Made by a program: the position numbers and the translations under genes. The notes under the pieces are model-generated. The model saw only the letters and a list, made by a program, of their open reading frames with translations. It was not told where the DNA came from and did not search any database. Shown here piece after piece: positions 1 to 7,761 of a DNA stretch of 64,000 bases. Numbering within the stretch: position 1 is the stretch's first letter; the number at the start of each line of letters is the position of its first letter. This stretch comes from Nonomuraea thailandensis (GTDB lineage: Bacteria > Actinomycetota > Actinomycetes > Streptosporangiales > Streptosporangiaceae): contig NZ_JAMZEB010000002.1 of the NCBI RefSeq assembly GCF_024172165.1, positions 4,547,501-4,611,500 of the forward strand, read 5' to 3'.

Positions 1-1935
1 ATCGAACACGCGATCAGGGACTCGACCGGCGAGAGCGTGACCTGGCCCGCGCTGGCCGGGCAGGCGGGCGGCGCGCTGCCGGTCGTCCTGCTCGACGGGT
101 TCGACGAGCTGCTGCAGGCCACCGGGATCGGGCAGACCGACTACCTGGAGCAGGTCGTACGGTTCCAGGAGCGCGAAGCCGACCAGGGGCGCCCGGTCGC
201 CGTCCTGGTCACGAGCCGCATCGCCGTCGCCGACCGGGCGCGCGTCGCGGTCGGCGGCGCGACCGCCCTGCGGCTGGAGCCGTTCACCGGCGAGCAGGTC
301 GAGCAGTGGCTGGCCGTCTGGGGCCGGCACAACGCGGCGCACCTGGCGGGCCGGGGCCTGCGCGCGCTGCCCGCCGAGGCGGCGCTGCGCCAGCCGGAGC
401 TCGCCGTTCAGCCGCTGCTGCTGCTGATGCTCGCCCTGTACGACGCCGCCGACAACGCGCTGCAACGGCACACCCGGACGCTCGACCAGGCCGACCTGTA
501 CGAGCGCATCCTGCGCCGCTTCGCCGAGCGCGAGCTGCAGAAGACCCGGCCGGAGCTGGCGGGCGCGCCGCTGCGGGCCGAGATCGAGAACGAGCTGCTG
601 CGGCTGTCGATCGCGGGGTTCGCGATGTTCAACCGGGGCCGCCAGTGGGTCACCGAGGAGGAGCTGTCGGCCGACCTGACCGCCCTGTCCATCGCGCCGG
701 CCGCAGACCGCGCCGCCCGCGGCTTCCACGCCCCGCCGACCCCGGCGCAGCAGGTCATCGGCCGGTTCTTCTTCATCCACCAGGCTCAGGCGCTGCGCAA
801 GGACGCCAGGCTCACCACGTGCGAGTTCCTGCACGCGACGTTCGGCGAGTTCCTCGTCGCCCGCCTGATCCTGCGGGAGCTCGTGGATCTGGCGGCGGCC
901 GCGGCGGCGCGCAGCAGGCACGCGGTGGACGACGGCTTCGTGCGGACGTTGCTCTCCTTCCTTCCGCTGACCACCCGCGGCCAGATCATCACCTTCCTCC
1001 AGCAGCTCGCCGGGCAGGTGGAGGAGGAGCGGCGGCCGTTGTTACGCGAGCTGCTGCTCACCGCGTTCCACGGCTCGCTCCGGGCGAGCGGCAGCGCGGC
1101 CTACGCGTCGTACCGGCCCGAGCAGCTCGGGGATCCCGCCCGTCACGGCGCGTACGCGGCGAACCTGCTGCTGCTGATCGTCCTGATCGGGGGTCCGGTC
1201 CACGGCCGGGAGCTGTTCCCGCGGGCGCGGTTCCCGGCGGCGGAGTGGCGCCGGCACGCGCTGCTGTGGAGATCGCAGTTCACGGCGGAGGCGTGGGAGT
1301 ACCTCGCCGCGTTCCTCTCGCTGGAGCGCACCTGGTACGCGGAGGATCGCGAGGTGAGGATCGGCGTACGCGGGGAGGAGCCGTGGAGCCCGCCGGAGCC
1401 GGACGTCTACTGGATGCATTTCGCCCATCCCGGTCATGAGTTCCGCCAGTCCCTCGGCTGGCAGCACACGCGCACGCACCACCTGTTCAGGGAGAGCCAC
1501 TTCACCTGCGACTACGCCGAGGACCTCGCCTGGCACGCGCTCACCCCGCTGGTCACGGCCCTGGACTACGGCGACTCGGAGGATCTGGAGGACGGCGAGT
1601 CCCTGACCGCCATCGGCGTGGTGGACACCGAGCTGGCGCTGTCCACCACGAACGCCCTCACCCGCGTCTGGCTGGCCTCCAGCGATCCGACGGGTGAGAG
1701 CGATCTGCAGCGGGCCTACGAGGAATGCCTGACCGTGGTGGTCAACAGCCGTCCGGATGAGGATTCGCCGGCCAGGACCGCCTACCTGTCGCGGTTCCTG
1801 CGGCAGCTCGCCGCCGACCGGGACCGCCTGTCACCCGAGTTCCGCTCCCGCGTCAGGGAGCACCTCGACCGGTATCTCGTCCCGGCCCGGCCGCTGGTGC
1901 GCGGCTGGGCGCGGGAGGCCTTCGGCGATCTGTGA
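1..1935 (+). CDS. NACHT-family STAND NTPase, 3' part (start outside window)
   Basis: The frame is open from base 1, so the true start and the Walker A loop lie upstream; the GTG at 37 is internal. The visible part has a NACHT-type Walker B (VVLLDGFDEL) about 22 residues in, followed by VLVTSRI, the sensor-1 strand typical of NACHT ATPases. A helical/winged-helix region follows (about residues 100-300), then roughly 330 residues rich in Trp and aromatic residues with no repeat that I recognise. NACHT proteins are ATP-driven signalling switches, and bacterial members often act in phage defence or regulation. That role is inferred here, because the N-terminal effector is not visible. The next gene is convergent. 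Confidence 0.8.
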   Translation: MEHAIRDSTGESVTWPALAGQAGGALPVVLLDGFDELLQATGIGQTDYLEQVVRFQEREADQGRPVAVLVTSRIAVADRARVAVGGATALRLEPFTGEQVEQWLAVWGRHNAAHLAGRGLRALPAEAALRQPELAVQPLLLLMLALYDAADNALQRHTRTLDQADLYERILRRFAERELQKTRPELAGAPLRAEIENELLRLSIAGFAMFNRGRQWVTEEELSADLTALSIAPAADRAARGFHAPPTPAQQVIGRFFFIHQAQALRKDARLTTCEFLHATFGEFLVARLILRELVDLAAAAAARSRHAVDDGFVRTLLSFLPLTTRGQIITFLQQLAGQVEEERRPLLRELLLTAFHGSLRASGSAAYASYRPEQLGDPARHGAYAANLLLLIVLIGGPVHGRELFPRARFPAAEWRRHALLWRSQFTAEAWEYLAAFLSLERTWYAEDREVRIGVRGEEPWSPPEPDVYWMHFAHPGHEFRQSLGWQHTRTHHLFRESHFTCDYAEDLAWHALTPLVTALDYGDSEDLEDGESLTAIGVVDTELALSTTNALTRVWLASSDPTGESDLQRAYEECLTVVVNSRPDEDSPARTAYLSRFLRQLAADRDRLSPEFRSRVREHLDRYLVPARPLVRGWAREAFGDL

Positions 1936-1957
1936 CGCTTTGGGCCGGTGCGGGGGC

Positions 1958-3166
1958 TCAGCACTCGCCGTCCGCGAGCACCCAGTGGTCCGGGCCGGTC
2001 TGCCGCAGGCTGTGGACGACGTAGGTGTTCCACAGCCCCATCGGCTGGCCGGAGCCGTTGGCGTAGGTGTAGCCGCTCGACTGGTAGGCACGGCCGGCGG
2101 TGGTGTGGGTGTAGTTGCTGGCCCGCACGCAGGTTCCCGGCACCGTCGGGGTGGGGGTGGAGGTCGGGGTAGGAGTGGGCGTCGGGGTGGGCGGGGCGCC
2201 GCCGTCCAGGCCGAAGAAGCGGGCGTCGTGGTAGGCCGAGCAGATCGTGTCCAGGAAGTAGGCGGCCGTGGCGCCGCACTGGTCGGCGCCGCTGCCCGGG
2301 TCCACCGGCAGGCCGTGGCCCATCCCGGCGATCTCGTACAGCCGCACGTCGTCGTTGCCGTACACCGTCAGGGTGGTGCCGCCGGTGAGGGAGCGCGTGG
2401 CCGCCGGGGTCTGGGACACGCCGCGCACGTCGGTCCACTGGTCGCGCAGTTGCCTGCCGTTGGCGGGAACGACGGTGTAGTCGGACTGGCCCTGCCAGAT
2501 CGCCACCCGCGGGTACGCGCCGGCGTGGCCGGGGTGGGCGCCGCGTACCAGGTCACCCCACTGCCGCGGGGTGCGGCTGGTGGGGCCGTACTGGCAGCTC
2601 GACGCCTGTACGAGGCTGGCGGCGCACCGGTAGGCCAGGCCGGCGCCGATCGACCCGGCCGCGAACACGTCCGGGTAGGCCGCCAGCATGACCGCCGCCA
2701 TGGCCCCGCCCGCCGAGAGCCCGCTGACGTGGACGCGCGCGGGATCGGAGCCGTAGGCGGTCACGGCGTGGGCGACCATGTTGCGGATGGAGGCCGCCTC
2801 GCCCTGGCCCCGCGTGGTGTCGCCGGTCTGGAACCAGTTGAAGCAGCCGGAGGAGTTGTTCGCGCTGCCGGTCTGCGCCAGGACCAGGGCGAAGCCCCAC
2901 TGGTCGGCGTACCTGCGCCAGCCGGAGGCGGCGAAGTAGCCGTCGGCGTTCTGGGTGCAGCCGTGCAGCAGGACGACCAGCGGACGGCCGCTGCCCAGCC
3001 CGTCGGGGCGGTAGGCGTACATGGTGAGGTTGCCGGGATTCGCGCCGAACGAGGTGACCTGGGTCAGTGACGCCGCCCGCGCCGGCTGCGCGGGCGGCGC
3101 CGCCGCCCAGGCGAGGACGGCCAGCAGGAGGAAGGTGAGGGTGCGGCTGAGGACAGTGGTGGCCAT
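1958..3166 (-). CDS. Secreted PHB-depolymerase-like esterase with PT linker
   Basis: A 402-residue exported serine hydrolase of the extracellular PHB-depolymerase/feruloyl-esterase (Esterase_phb) family. Residues 1-31 form a signal peptide (hydrophobic LTFLLLAVLAW, cleavage near ARA-AS). The catalytic triad reads as Ser151 in GLSAGG, Asp229 in GQSDYTV and His284 in GMGHGLPVDP; the oxyanion region is LLHGCTQNADG. A Pro-Thr linker (about 326-343) joins the catalytic domain to a roughly 55-residue C-terminal module rich in Tyr, Asn and Gly with a Cys at each end, likely polymer-binding. It should hydrolyse extracellular polyesters or related esters. Polyhydroxyalkanoate versus plant ester is not resolved. 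It is monocistronic and convergent with the NACHT gene. Confidence 0.88.
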   Translation of the reverse strand: MATTVLSRTLTFLLLAVLAWAAAPPAQPARAASLTQVTSFGANPGNLTMYAYRPDGLGSGRPLVVLLHGCTQNADGYFAASGWRRYADQWGFALVLAQTGSANNSSGCFNWFQTGDTTRGQGEAASIRNMVAHAVTAYGSDPARVHVSGLSAGGAMAAVMLAAYPDVFAAGSIGAGLAYRCAASLVQASSCQYGPTSRTPRQWGDLVRGAHPGHAGAYPRVAIWQGQSDYTVVPANGRQLRDQWTDVRGVSQTPAATRSLTGGTTLTVYGNDDVRLYEIAGMGHGLPVDPGSGADQCGATAAYFLDTICSAYHDARFFGLDGGAPPTPTPTPTPTSTPTPTVPGTCVRASNYTHTTAGRAYQSSGYTYANGSGQPMGLWNTYVVHSLRQTGPDHWVLADGEC

Positions 3167-3281
3167 GGCGGACTCCTTGCTTCTGGCACGACTCCGCTGG
3201 GGGTGTTGCAGCGCACGCTAGATGCCGCGAGCCGCCCTGGACATGGTGACGAGCCACACTCTCAGCCGGGGACCCATGGCT

Positions 3282-3465
3282 TCAGCGGGCGAGGACCTGC
3301 CACACCGCGTCGTGCGCCCCTGCGACGATCAGGTCGGCGAGGGTGAGCGCAGCCCAGGCGCGGCCCGGCCCGCCGCCGGGCGTCATCGGCGAGCAGGCCG
3401 GCCAGGTGGCGGGGAGCCTCCCCGCCGCGTAAGAAATCGATCAGGGCGGCACCCCGCTGACAGGG
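3282..3465 (-). pseudogene. Unidentified gene remnant with a frame break
   Basis: On the minus strand one frame reads GAALIDFLRGGEAPRHLAGL and continues to about position 3350, then the sensible reading moves by one base to LTLADLIVAGAHDAVWQVLAR and stops at 3282-3284. Both halves have normal residue composition and GC-rich third positions, whereas the unshifted continuation is Arg/Pro-rich. I read this as the C-terminal end of a decayed gene, family unknown. It occupies most of the otherwise empty gap between the esterase and the kinase gene; nothing else is seen in 3167-3496. Confidence 0.3.
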
Positions 3466-3496
3466 ACCGGCATCGACGCCGCCCAGATCAGAACGC

Positions 3497-5119
3497 ATGG
3501 AAGGGCAAAGGTCGGGTAGTCGGCGCCCCATGTCCGTTTCGGAGGAATTTCAGGGCTCGGTACTGGCCGGCCGCTACCGGCTGCTGGTCGAGCTCGGCCG
3601 GGGCGGCATGGGCAGGGTCTGGCGCGGCCACGACGAGCTGCTCGACCGTCCGGTGGCCATCAAGGAGGTCACCCTGGACGAGCGGCCGCAGCCCGAGCGT
3701 GAGGCCTTGCTGGGCCGCACGATGAGCGAGGCGCGCCTGGCCGCGCGGCTGTCCCACCCGCACATCGCCGCCGTCTACGACGTGGTGGTGGACGACGGTC
3801 GCCCCTGGATCGTGCTCCAACTGGTACGCGCTCCGACCCTGGCCGACGTCCTGGCCGAACGAGGACCCCTGCCTCCCGCCGACGTGGCCAGGATCGGCCT
3901 CCAGGTGCTGGACGCGCTGCAGGCGGCGCACTCCGCCGGCATCGTGCACCGCGACGTCAAGCCCGCCAACATCCTCCTGGACACCGGCGGCCGGCACGCC
4001 GTGCTGACGGACTTCGGGCTGGCCACCGACCTGGAGCAGCCGGTCCAGGTCGGGCTCACCCAGACGGGCGTCGTGGTCGGCACCCCCGCCTACATCGCCC
4101 CGGAACGCGCCCACGGCGCGGCGGCGAGCCCGGAAGGCGACCTGTGGTCGCTGGGCGTCACGCTGTTCACCGCGGTCGAGGGCCACTGCCCGTTCGAGCA
4201 GGGCAGCGCCCTGGCCACCATCAGCGCCGTCCTCACCGCCGACCCGGCCCCGTTCGAGCACGCCGGCCCGCTGGCGCCCCTCCTCACCGGCCTGCTGGCC
4301 AAGGACCCCGCCCGCCGCACCGGCATCGCCGACGCCCGCCGCCATCTGCACCGCATCATCACCCTGCCCACCAGGCGACCGCCGGCCAGGGCCGGCACGC
4401 TCCCGCCCGCCGCGCATCCGCCACCCACCGGCGCCATGCGGCCACCGGCCGCACAACCACCCGCCACCGACCCCGCACTCCCGCCGGTAGCCGATCCCCC
4501 GCCCTCACCCACCGCACAGCAGCCGGCCGCCCGCCCAGCGCCTTTCCCGGTCACCGGCGACGTGCTCGCACCCGCCGGACAGCCGCCGGCCGCCGGCGTC
4601 GTGCTTCCGGTCAGCGGGCCGCCGCCGGTCACCGGCGCCGTGCTTCTGCCCGCGTCCGCGAGGTCCCTGGCGGCGCCGCTGTTCCCGGCCCCCTCTCCTT
4701 CGGAAGGCCACACGTCTGATCCCTCGTCCGAGCCCCCCGTCGAGGCCGAGCCGGTCGGCGGCCGGTCCGGGGGCAGGCTGGCGCGGCCCGCCGCAGCGGT
4801 GAGCGTTCTGATCGCCGGCGTGCTGACGGCCACGTCCTGGGCGGGCGGGCCCGCCGACGAGCGGCCTTCCGCCGACAGACCGGCCACGACGTCCATGCCC
4901 GCCCCGGTCCAGCCGACGTCGGTCGTGCAGGCCCAGCCCGTGGCCATCAAGCGCGACGCTCCGGCCACCCGGCCCCGGACCGAACGGCCCGCCCCCGCCG
5001 CCACGACGAACGCCCTGCCGCCCGGCCAGGCGAAGAAGGTCACCGGCAAGAGCCGCGACGCCAAGCACGTGCACAAGCTCCGCTCACCCGGCAAGGGCCA
5101 CGGCAAGGGACGCAAGTGA
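3497..5119 (+). CDS. Transmembrane serine/threonine protein kinase
   Basis: A 540-residue Hanks-type kinase: glycine loop LGRGGMGRV (34-41), ATP-binding Lys56 in VAIKEV, catalytic loop HRDVKPAN (Asp153), DFG at 172-174 and the GTPAYIAPE activation segment. Residues about 285-425 are a Pro/Ala-rich, low-complexity juxtamembrane linker. One hydrophobic segment (about 430-452, AAAVSVLIAGVLTATSW) should cross the membrane, leaving a short basic outer tail ending HGKGRK. No PASTA or other sensor domain is present, so the ligand is unknown. The start could be ATG 3497 or ATG 3530 (MSVSEEF), which is closer to the usual N terminus; neither has a good ribosome-binding site. It is a single-gene unit. 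Confidence 0.9.
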   Translation: MEGQRSGSRRPMSVSEEFQGSVLAGRYRLLVELGRGGMGRVWRGHDELLDRPVAIKEVTLDERPQPEREALLGRTMSEARLAARLSHPHIAAVYDVVVDDGRPWIVLQLVRAPTLADVLAERGPLPPADVARIGLQVLDALQAAHSAGIVHRDVKPANILLDTGGRHAVLTDFGLATDLEQPVQVGLTQTGVVVGTPAYIAPERAHGAAASPEGDLWSLGVTLFTAVEGHCPFEQGSALATISAVLTADPAPFEHAGPLAPLLTGLLAKDPARRTGIADARRHLHRIITLPTRRPPARAGTLPPAAHPPPTGAMRPPAAQPPATDPALPPVADPPPSPTAQQPAARPAPFPVTGDVLAPAGQPPAAGVVLPVSGPPPVTGAVLLPASARSLAAPLFPAPSPSEGHTSDPSSEPPVEAEPVGGRSGGRLARPAAAVSVLIAGVLTATSWAGGPADERPSADRPATTSMPAPVQPTSVVQAQPVAIKRDAPATRPRTERPAPAATTNALPPGQAKKVTGKSRDAKHVHKLRSPGKGHGKGRK

Positions 5120-5321
5120 TCAGGTAGCCGCGCCTCCGTCGTACTTCGCACCCCGGGTGAGAAACGGTCACGCGCCTGTCTGTATCCCATCCTCCCAGGA
5201 AACTCCCAGTTACCTCTTATACGCTGCCCATCCCCTCACGTGCAATTATGTCGCAGTGGTTCCTGCCACTCGCCATTACGGGACAAGGGAGCACGGGGGT
5301 GAAAGGGCAAGAAGTCAGCGC

Positions 5322-6217
5322 ATGGGAGTCGTACACAAAGGGTTCAGGCGAAGGGCACGGCTCCTGCGCGAGGCGCTTCGCCCACCGCGGCAACTCATCA
5401 CCTCCGAGACGGCCGGCTCCGGCATCGCCGAGGGGCTCAAGGCACGGCGGCCTCCGAAACGCACGCAGATCGTCGACTACGCCTTCCCCACCGTGCCGCG
5501 CCTGGTGCGGTCCCCGTCTTCGTGATCGCCGCGGTGCGCTCCGGCTCGACGTTGCTGCGCATGCTGCTCAACAGCCATTCCCGGATCCGCGCGCCGCACG
5601 AGCTGCACCTGCGCACGATCGGGGTGGAGCTCAGCCCCGGCTACTCCGAGACGTCCATGGAGGAGCTCGGGCTGGACCGGGTGGAGCTGGAGCACGTCAT
5701 GTGGGACCGCATCCTGCACCTGGAGCTGCTGCGCAGCGGCAAGGACCGCATCGTCGACAAGACGCCCGGCAACGTCTTCATCTGGAAGCGGCTGCACTAC
5801 GTCTGGCCGGACGCCAGATTCGTCTTCCTGCTGCGCCATCCGGAGGGGGTGATCTCCTCGCTGCAGAACCGCAAGGACAACACCACCACCCGGGACGCCC
5901 TGGAGGCGACCGCGCTGAAGTACTTCAAGCCCCTGGAGGAGGCCCGCCGCGCCCTTGACGGCCTGACCCTCCGGTACGAGGACCTGACCGCCGACCCGGA
6001 GAAGGCCACCCGCGAGGTCTGCGCGTTCCTGGACGTGGAGTGGGAGCCGGGCATGCTCGAGTACGGCAGGCACTACCAGGGCCAGTTCGTGCCGAACCTG
6101 GGTGACCGCAGCGACACCATCAAGTCCGGCCGGATCCAGGCCGCCCGCACCTTCGACGGCGTCACCGGCCTGCCGCCCAGGCTCGCCAAGTACGCCACCG
6201 CCTGGGGCTACGCCTGA
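5322..6217 (+). pseudogene. Sulfotransferase family gene with apparent one-base frameshift
   Basis: The main frame (from GTG 5522) encodes a PAPS-dependent sulfotransferase: the 5'-PSB loop AAVRSGSTLLR, the 3'-phosphate strand FVFLLRHPEGVISSL and RYEDLTADPEKA near the end. The P-loop strand should begin PVFVI, and those codons lie upstream of GTG 5522 in the same frame without a start. The preceding frame, from ATG 5322 (MGVVHKGFRRR), runs IVDYAFPTVPRLVRS into the P-loop and then hits TGA at 5523. One extra C in the C-run at 5512-5515 would join them into a normal protein of about 298 residues. It is either a true disruption or a sequencing error. Substrate unknown. Confidence 0.75.
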
Positions 6218-6250
6218 GCCCTTCCGGCCGGCGAGCCGGCGCCCTCTCAG

Positions 6251-6320
6251 CGCTCCTTGGCCGGCGGGCCGGCGTCGACGCTCAGCGCTCCTTGGCCAGC
6301 GAGCCCGCGTCGACACTCAG
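6251..6320. repeat. 35-bp tandem duplication at the 3' end of the PRC-barrel gene
   Basis: Units 6251-6285 and 6286-6320 match at most positions and each ends CTCAG. The duplicated segment carries the last codons and stop of the neighbouring minus-strand gene, so a second, unused copy of its C terminus lies beyond the stop codon. Confidence 0.8.
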
Positions 6321-6650
6321 CCGCACGACGTCCCCCTCGGCCCCCGCCAGCTGATCGGCGGCCACGTACAGGTCGCGGGAGAACAGCCCCTTGGCGTCCA
6401 CCTTGACGAAGCCGGCCCGCACCAGCCGCGCCGCCAGTGCGGGCGGCAGGTCGGGCTCGGCGTGGTGGAACACCGCGGCGAGGGCCGGCACCAGGCCGGG
6501 ACGGTCCCCGGACTCCTGTCCCTCGGTGGTCGCGGCCTGCGGGTCGCCCATCCTGACGAACTCCACCTTCCCGAGCTCCTTGCCGTCCCGGTCGACGACC
6601 TTCATGCCGGCGCGCACCTGACCGATGACCGGCTCGTGGGAGGGATGCAC
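6282..6650 (-). CDS. PRC-barrel/DUF2171-like small protein
   Basis: A 122-residue soluble protein. The N-terminal half (AGMKVVDRDGKELGKVEFVR) fits the short beta-barrel of PRC-barrel/DUF2171 proteins, which bind partners and are common as stress-related small proteins in actinomycetes. The C-terminal half contains a second strand-rich segment (FVKVDAKGLFSRDLYVAADQ) resembling the second lobe. It starts at GTG 6650 with a good ribosome-binding site (AGGAG about 9 bases upstream). It is divergent from the TetR gene at 6803, so a shared operator is possible. Molecular function unknown. Confidence 0.75.
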   Translation of the reverse strand: MHPSHEPVIGQVRAGMKVVDRDGKELGKVEFVRMGDPQAATTEGQESGDRPGLVPALAAVFHHAEPDLPPALAARLVRAGFVKVDAKGLFSRDLYVAADQLAGAEGDVVRLSVDAGSLAKER

Positions 6651-6764
6651 GGCTACGCTCCTTTCCTTCCTGGTCTGGGCTTGCCCACCTACCCAGCCGG
6701 ATCACGGAAAGTCCAGCGGTCCTCGCCGCGCCCGCGCTCGGGAGGGACCCCGGACACTCCCACG

Positions 6765-6791
6765 AAGTGGGTAGCATGTTCCACTTTGCTA
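6765..6791. promoter_or_regulatory. Two interleaved dyads, candidate TetR operator
   Basis: AAGTGG (6765-6770) and CCACTT (6781-6786) form an inverted repeat with a 10-base spacer. TAGCA (6772-6776) and TGCTA (6787-6791) form a second, overlapping one. A possible -10, TAGGAT (6790-6795), ends 7 bases before ATG 6803, which would give a leaderless transcript. The site lies between divergent genes and suggests TetR autoregulation. Confidence 0.5.
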
Positions 6792-6802
6792 GGATGGGGC
6801 CC

Positions 6803-7501
6803 ATGACCTCCGCCGCCGAGCCCGACCCGCCCGCCGACCAGCAGCCCGGGCCGAGCCTGCGCGCCGACGCCGAACGCAACCGCGAGCGCATCCTGGCCGC
6901 CGCCCGCCGCCTGTACGCCCGTCACGGCCTCGGCGTGTCCATGGCCTGCGTCGCCCGGGAGGCGGGCGTCGGCAAGGCCACCCTGTCGCGCCGCTTCGCC
7001 ACCCGCGAAGAGCTCATCAACGCCGTCTTCGCCGACCGCATGGACGCCTACGCCGCCGCCACCGCCCAGGCCCTGGCCGACCCCGACCCCTGGCACGGCT
7101 TCACCGGCTACGTCGAGGCCGTCTGCGCCATGCAGGCCGCCGACCGCGGCTTCGCCGACGTCCTGGCCATGACCTTCCCCGCCGCCAAGGCCCTGGAAGC
7201 GCGCCGCGCCGAGGCCTACCACGGCTTCCTCGAACTCATCGCCCGCGCCAAGGCGACCGGCCGGCTCCGCGCCGACTTCGCCGCCGAAGACCTCGTCATC
7301 CTGCTGATGGCCAACGCCGGCGTCATCGCCGCCACCGCCGACGCCGCCCCCGACACCTGGCGCCGCCTGGTCGGCCAGATGCTACGCGCCTGGGCCACCC
7401 CCGGCACCGACCTGCCCCCGCTGGAGCAGACCCCCGCGCCCACCGCGCTGTATCGCGCCATGGTCCGCCTCACCCGCCCGTCCCCCGGCACGGACGGTTG
7501 A
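6803..7501 (+). CDS. TetR/AcrR family transcriptional regulator
   Basis: A 232-residue regulator. The N-terminal helix-turn-helix spans about residues 25-70 (NRERILAAARRLYARHGLGV, then ACVAREAGVGKATLSRRFAT). The rest is an all-helical ligand-binding and dimerisation domain of the AcrR type with no recognisable ligand signature. ATG 6803 is preferred over the upstream in-frame GTG 6767, because 6767 would place the dyad inside the coding region and the conserved domain starts well after 6803. It probably represses itself and the divergent PRC-barrel gene. A role in the downstream ABC operon is less likely because that operon has its own promoter and operators. Confidence 0.88.
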   Translation: MTSAAEPDPPADQQPGPSLRADAERNRERILAAARRLYARHGLGVSMACVAREAGVGKATLSRRFATREELINAVFADRMDAYAAATAQALADPDPWHGFTGYVEAVCAMQAADRGFADVLAMTFPAAKALEARRAEAYHGFLELIARAKATGRLRADFAAEDLVILLMANAGVIAATADAAPDTWRRLVGQMLRAWATPGTDLPPLEQTPAPTALYRAMVRLTRPSPGTDG

Positions 7502-7606
7502 CACGATCCGGGTAGCCGGCGCTGTCAGGCCCTCCCGGTGAGCGCGCTCCGTACGCCACACCGATCCTGAGCAGGGCACATGGCCGCCCCGCGCCGCCCG
7601 ACATGA

Positions 7607-7670
7607 GAACCGTTACGCGTGACACTGCATCTATAGCTATCTCATCTGCGCAAACCTTGGGAACCGTTAC
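7607..7670. promoter_or_regulatory. Two direct copies of GAACCGTTAC upstream of the ABC operon
   Basis: GAACCGTTAC occurs at 7607-7616 and 7661-7670, 54 bp apart (about five helical turns). The core AAC-N-GTT is partly palindromic. The spacing on one face of the helix suggests cooperative or looping regulator binding upstream of the promoter at 7683. The regulator is not identified. Confidence 0.45.
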
Positions 7671-7682
7671 ACAAATAGCCCC

Positions 7683-7711
7683 TTGACACCCTTCCATGTG
7701 ACGCCTACGTT
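7683..7711 (+). promoter_or_regulatory. Vegetative-type promoter of the ABC operon
   Basis: TTGACA at 7683-7688 and TACGTT at 7706-7711 are separated by 17 bp, a close match to housekeeping-sigma promoters. Transcription would start near 7718, about 45 bases before GTG 7762. Confidence 0.6.
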
Positions 7712-7730
7712 AACCGCATCGGGGAGCCGC

Positions 7731-7744
7731 TTAAAACGATTCAA
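7731..7744. promoter_or_regulatory. LacI-family operator candidate
   Basis: A 14-bp near-palindrome centred on CG (TTAAAACGATTCAA) matches the general LacI-family pattern. It sits just downstream of the predicted transcription start and upstream of the ribosome-binding site (GGAGGGG, about 7752-7758), a good position for repression. No LacI gene adjoins; the LacI gene at 41970 is in the window but any link is speculative. Confidence 0.5.
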
Positions 7745-7761
7745 TAACCCTGGAGGGGTGT

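Noticed and set aside
2147-2200. Simple repeat region as a genetic repeat element
   Set aside because: It is the Pro-Thr linker of the secreted esterase, a normal feature of such proteins.
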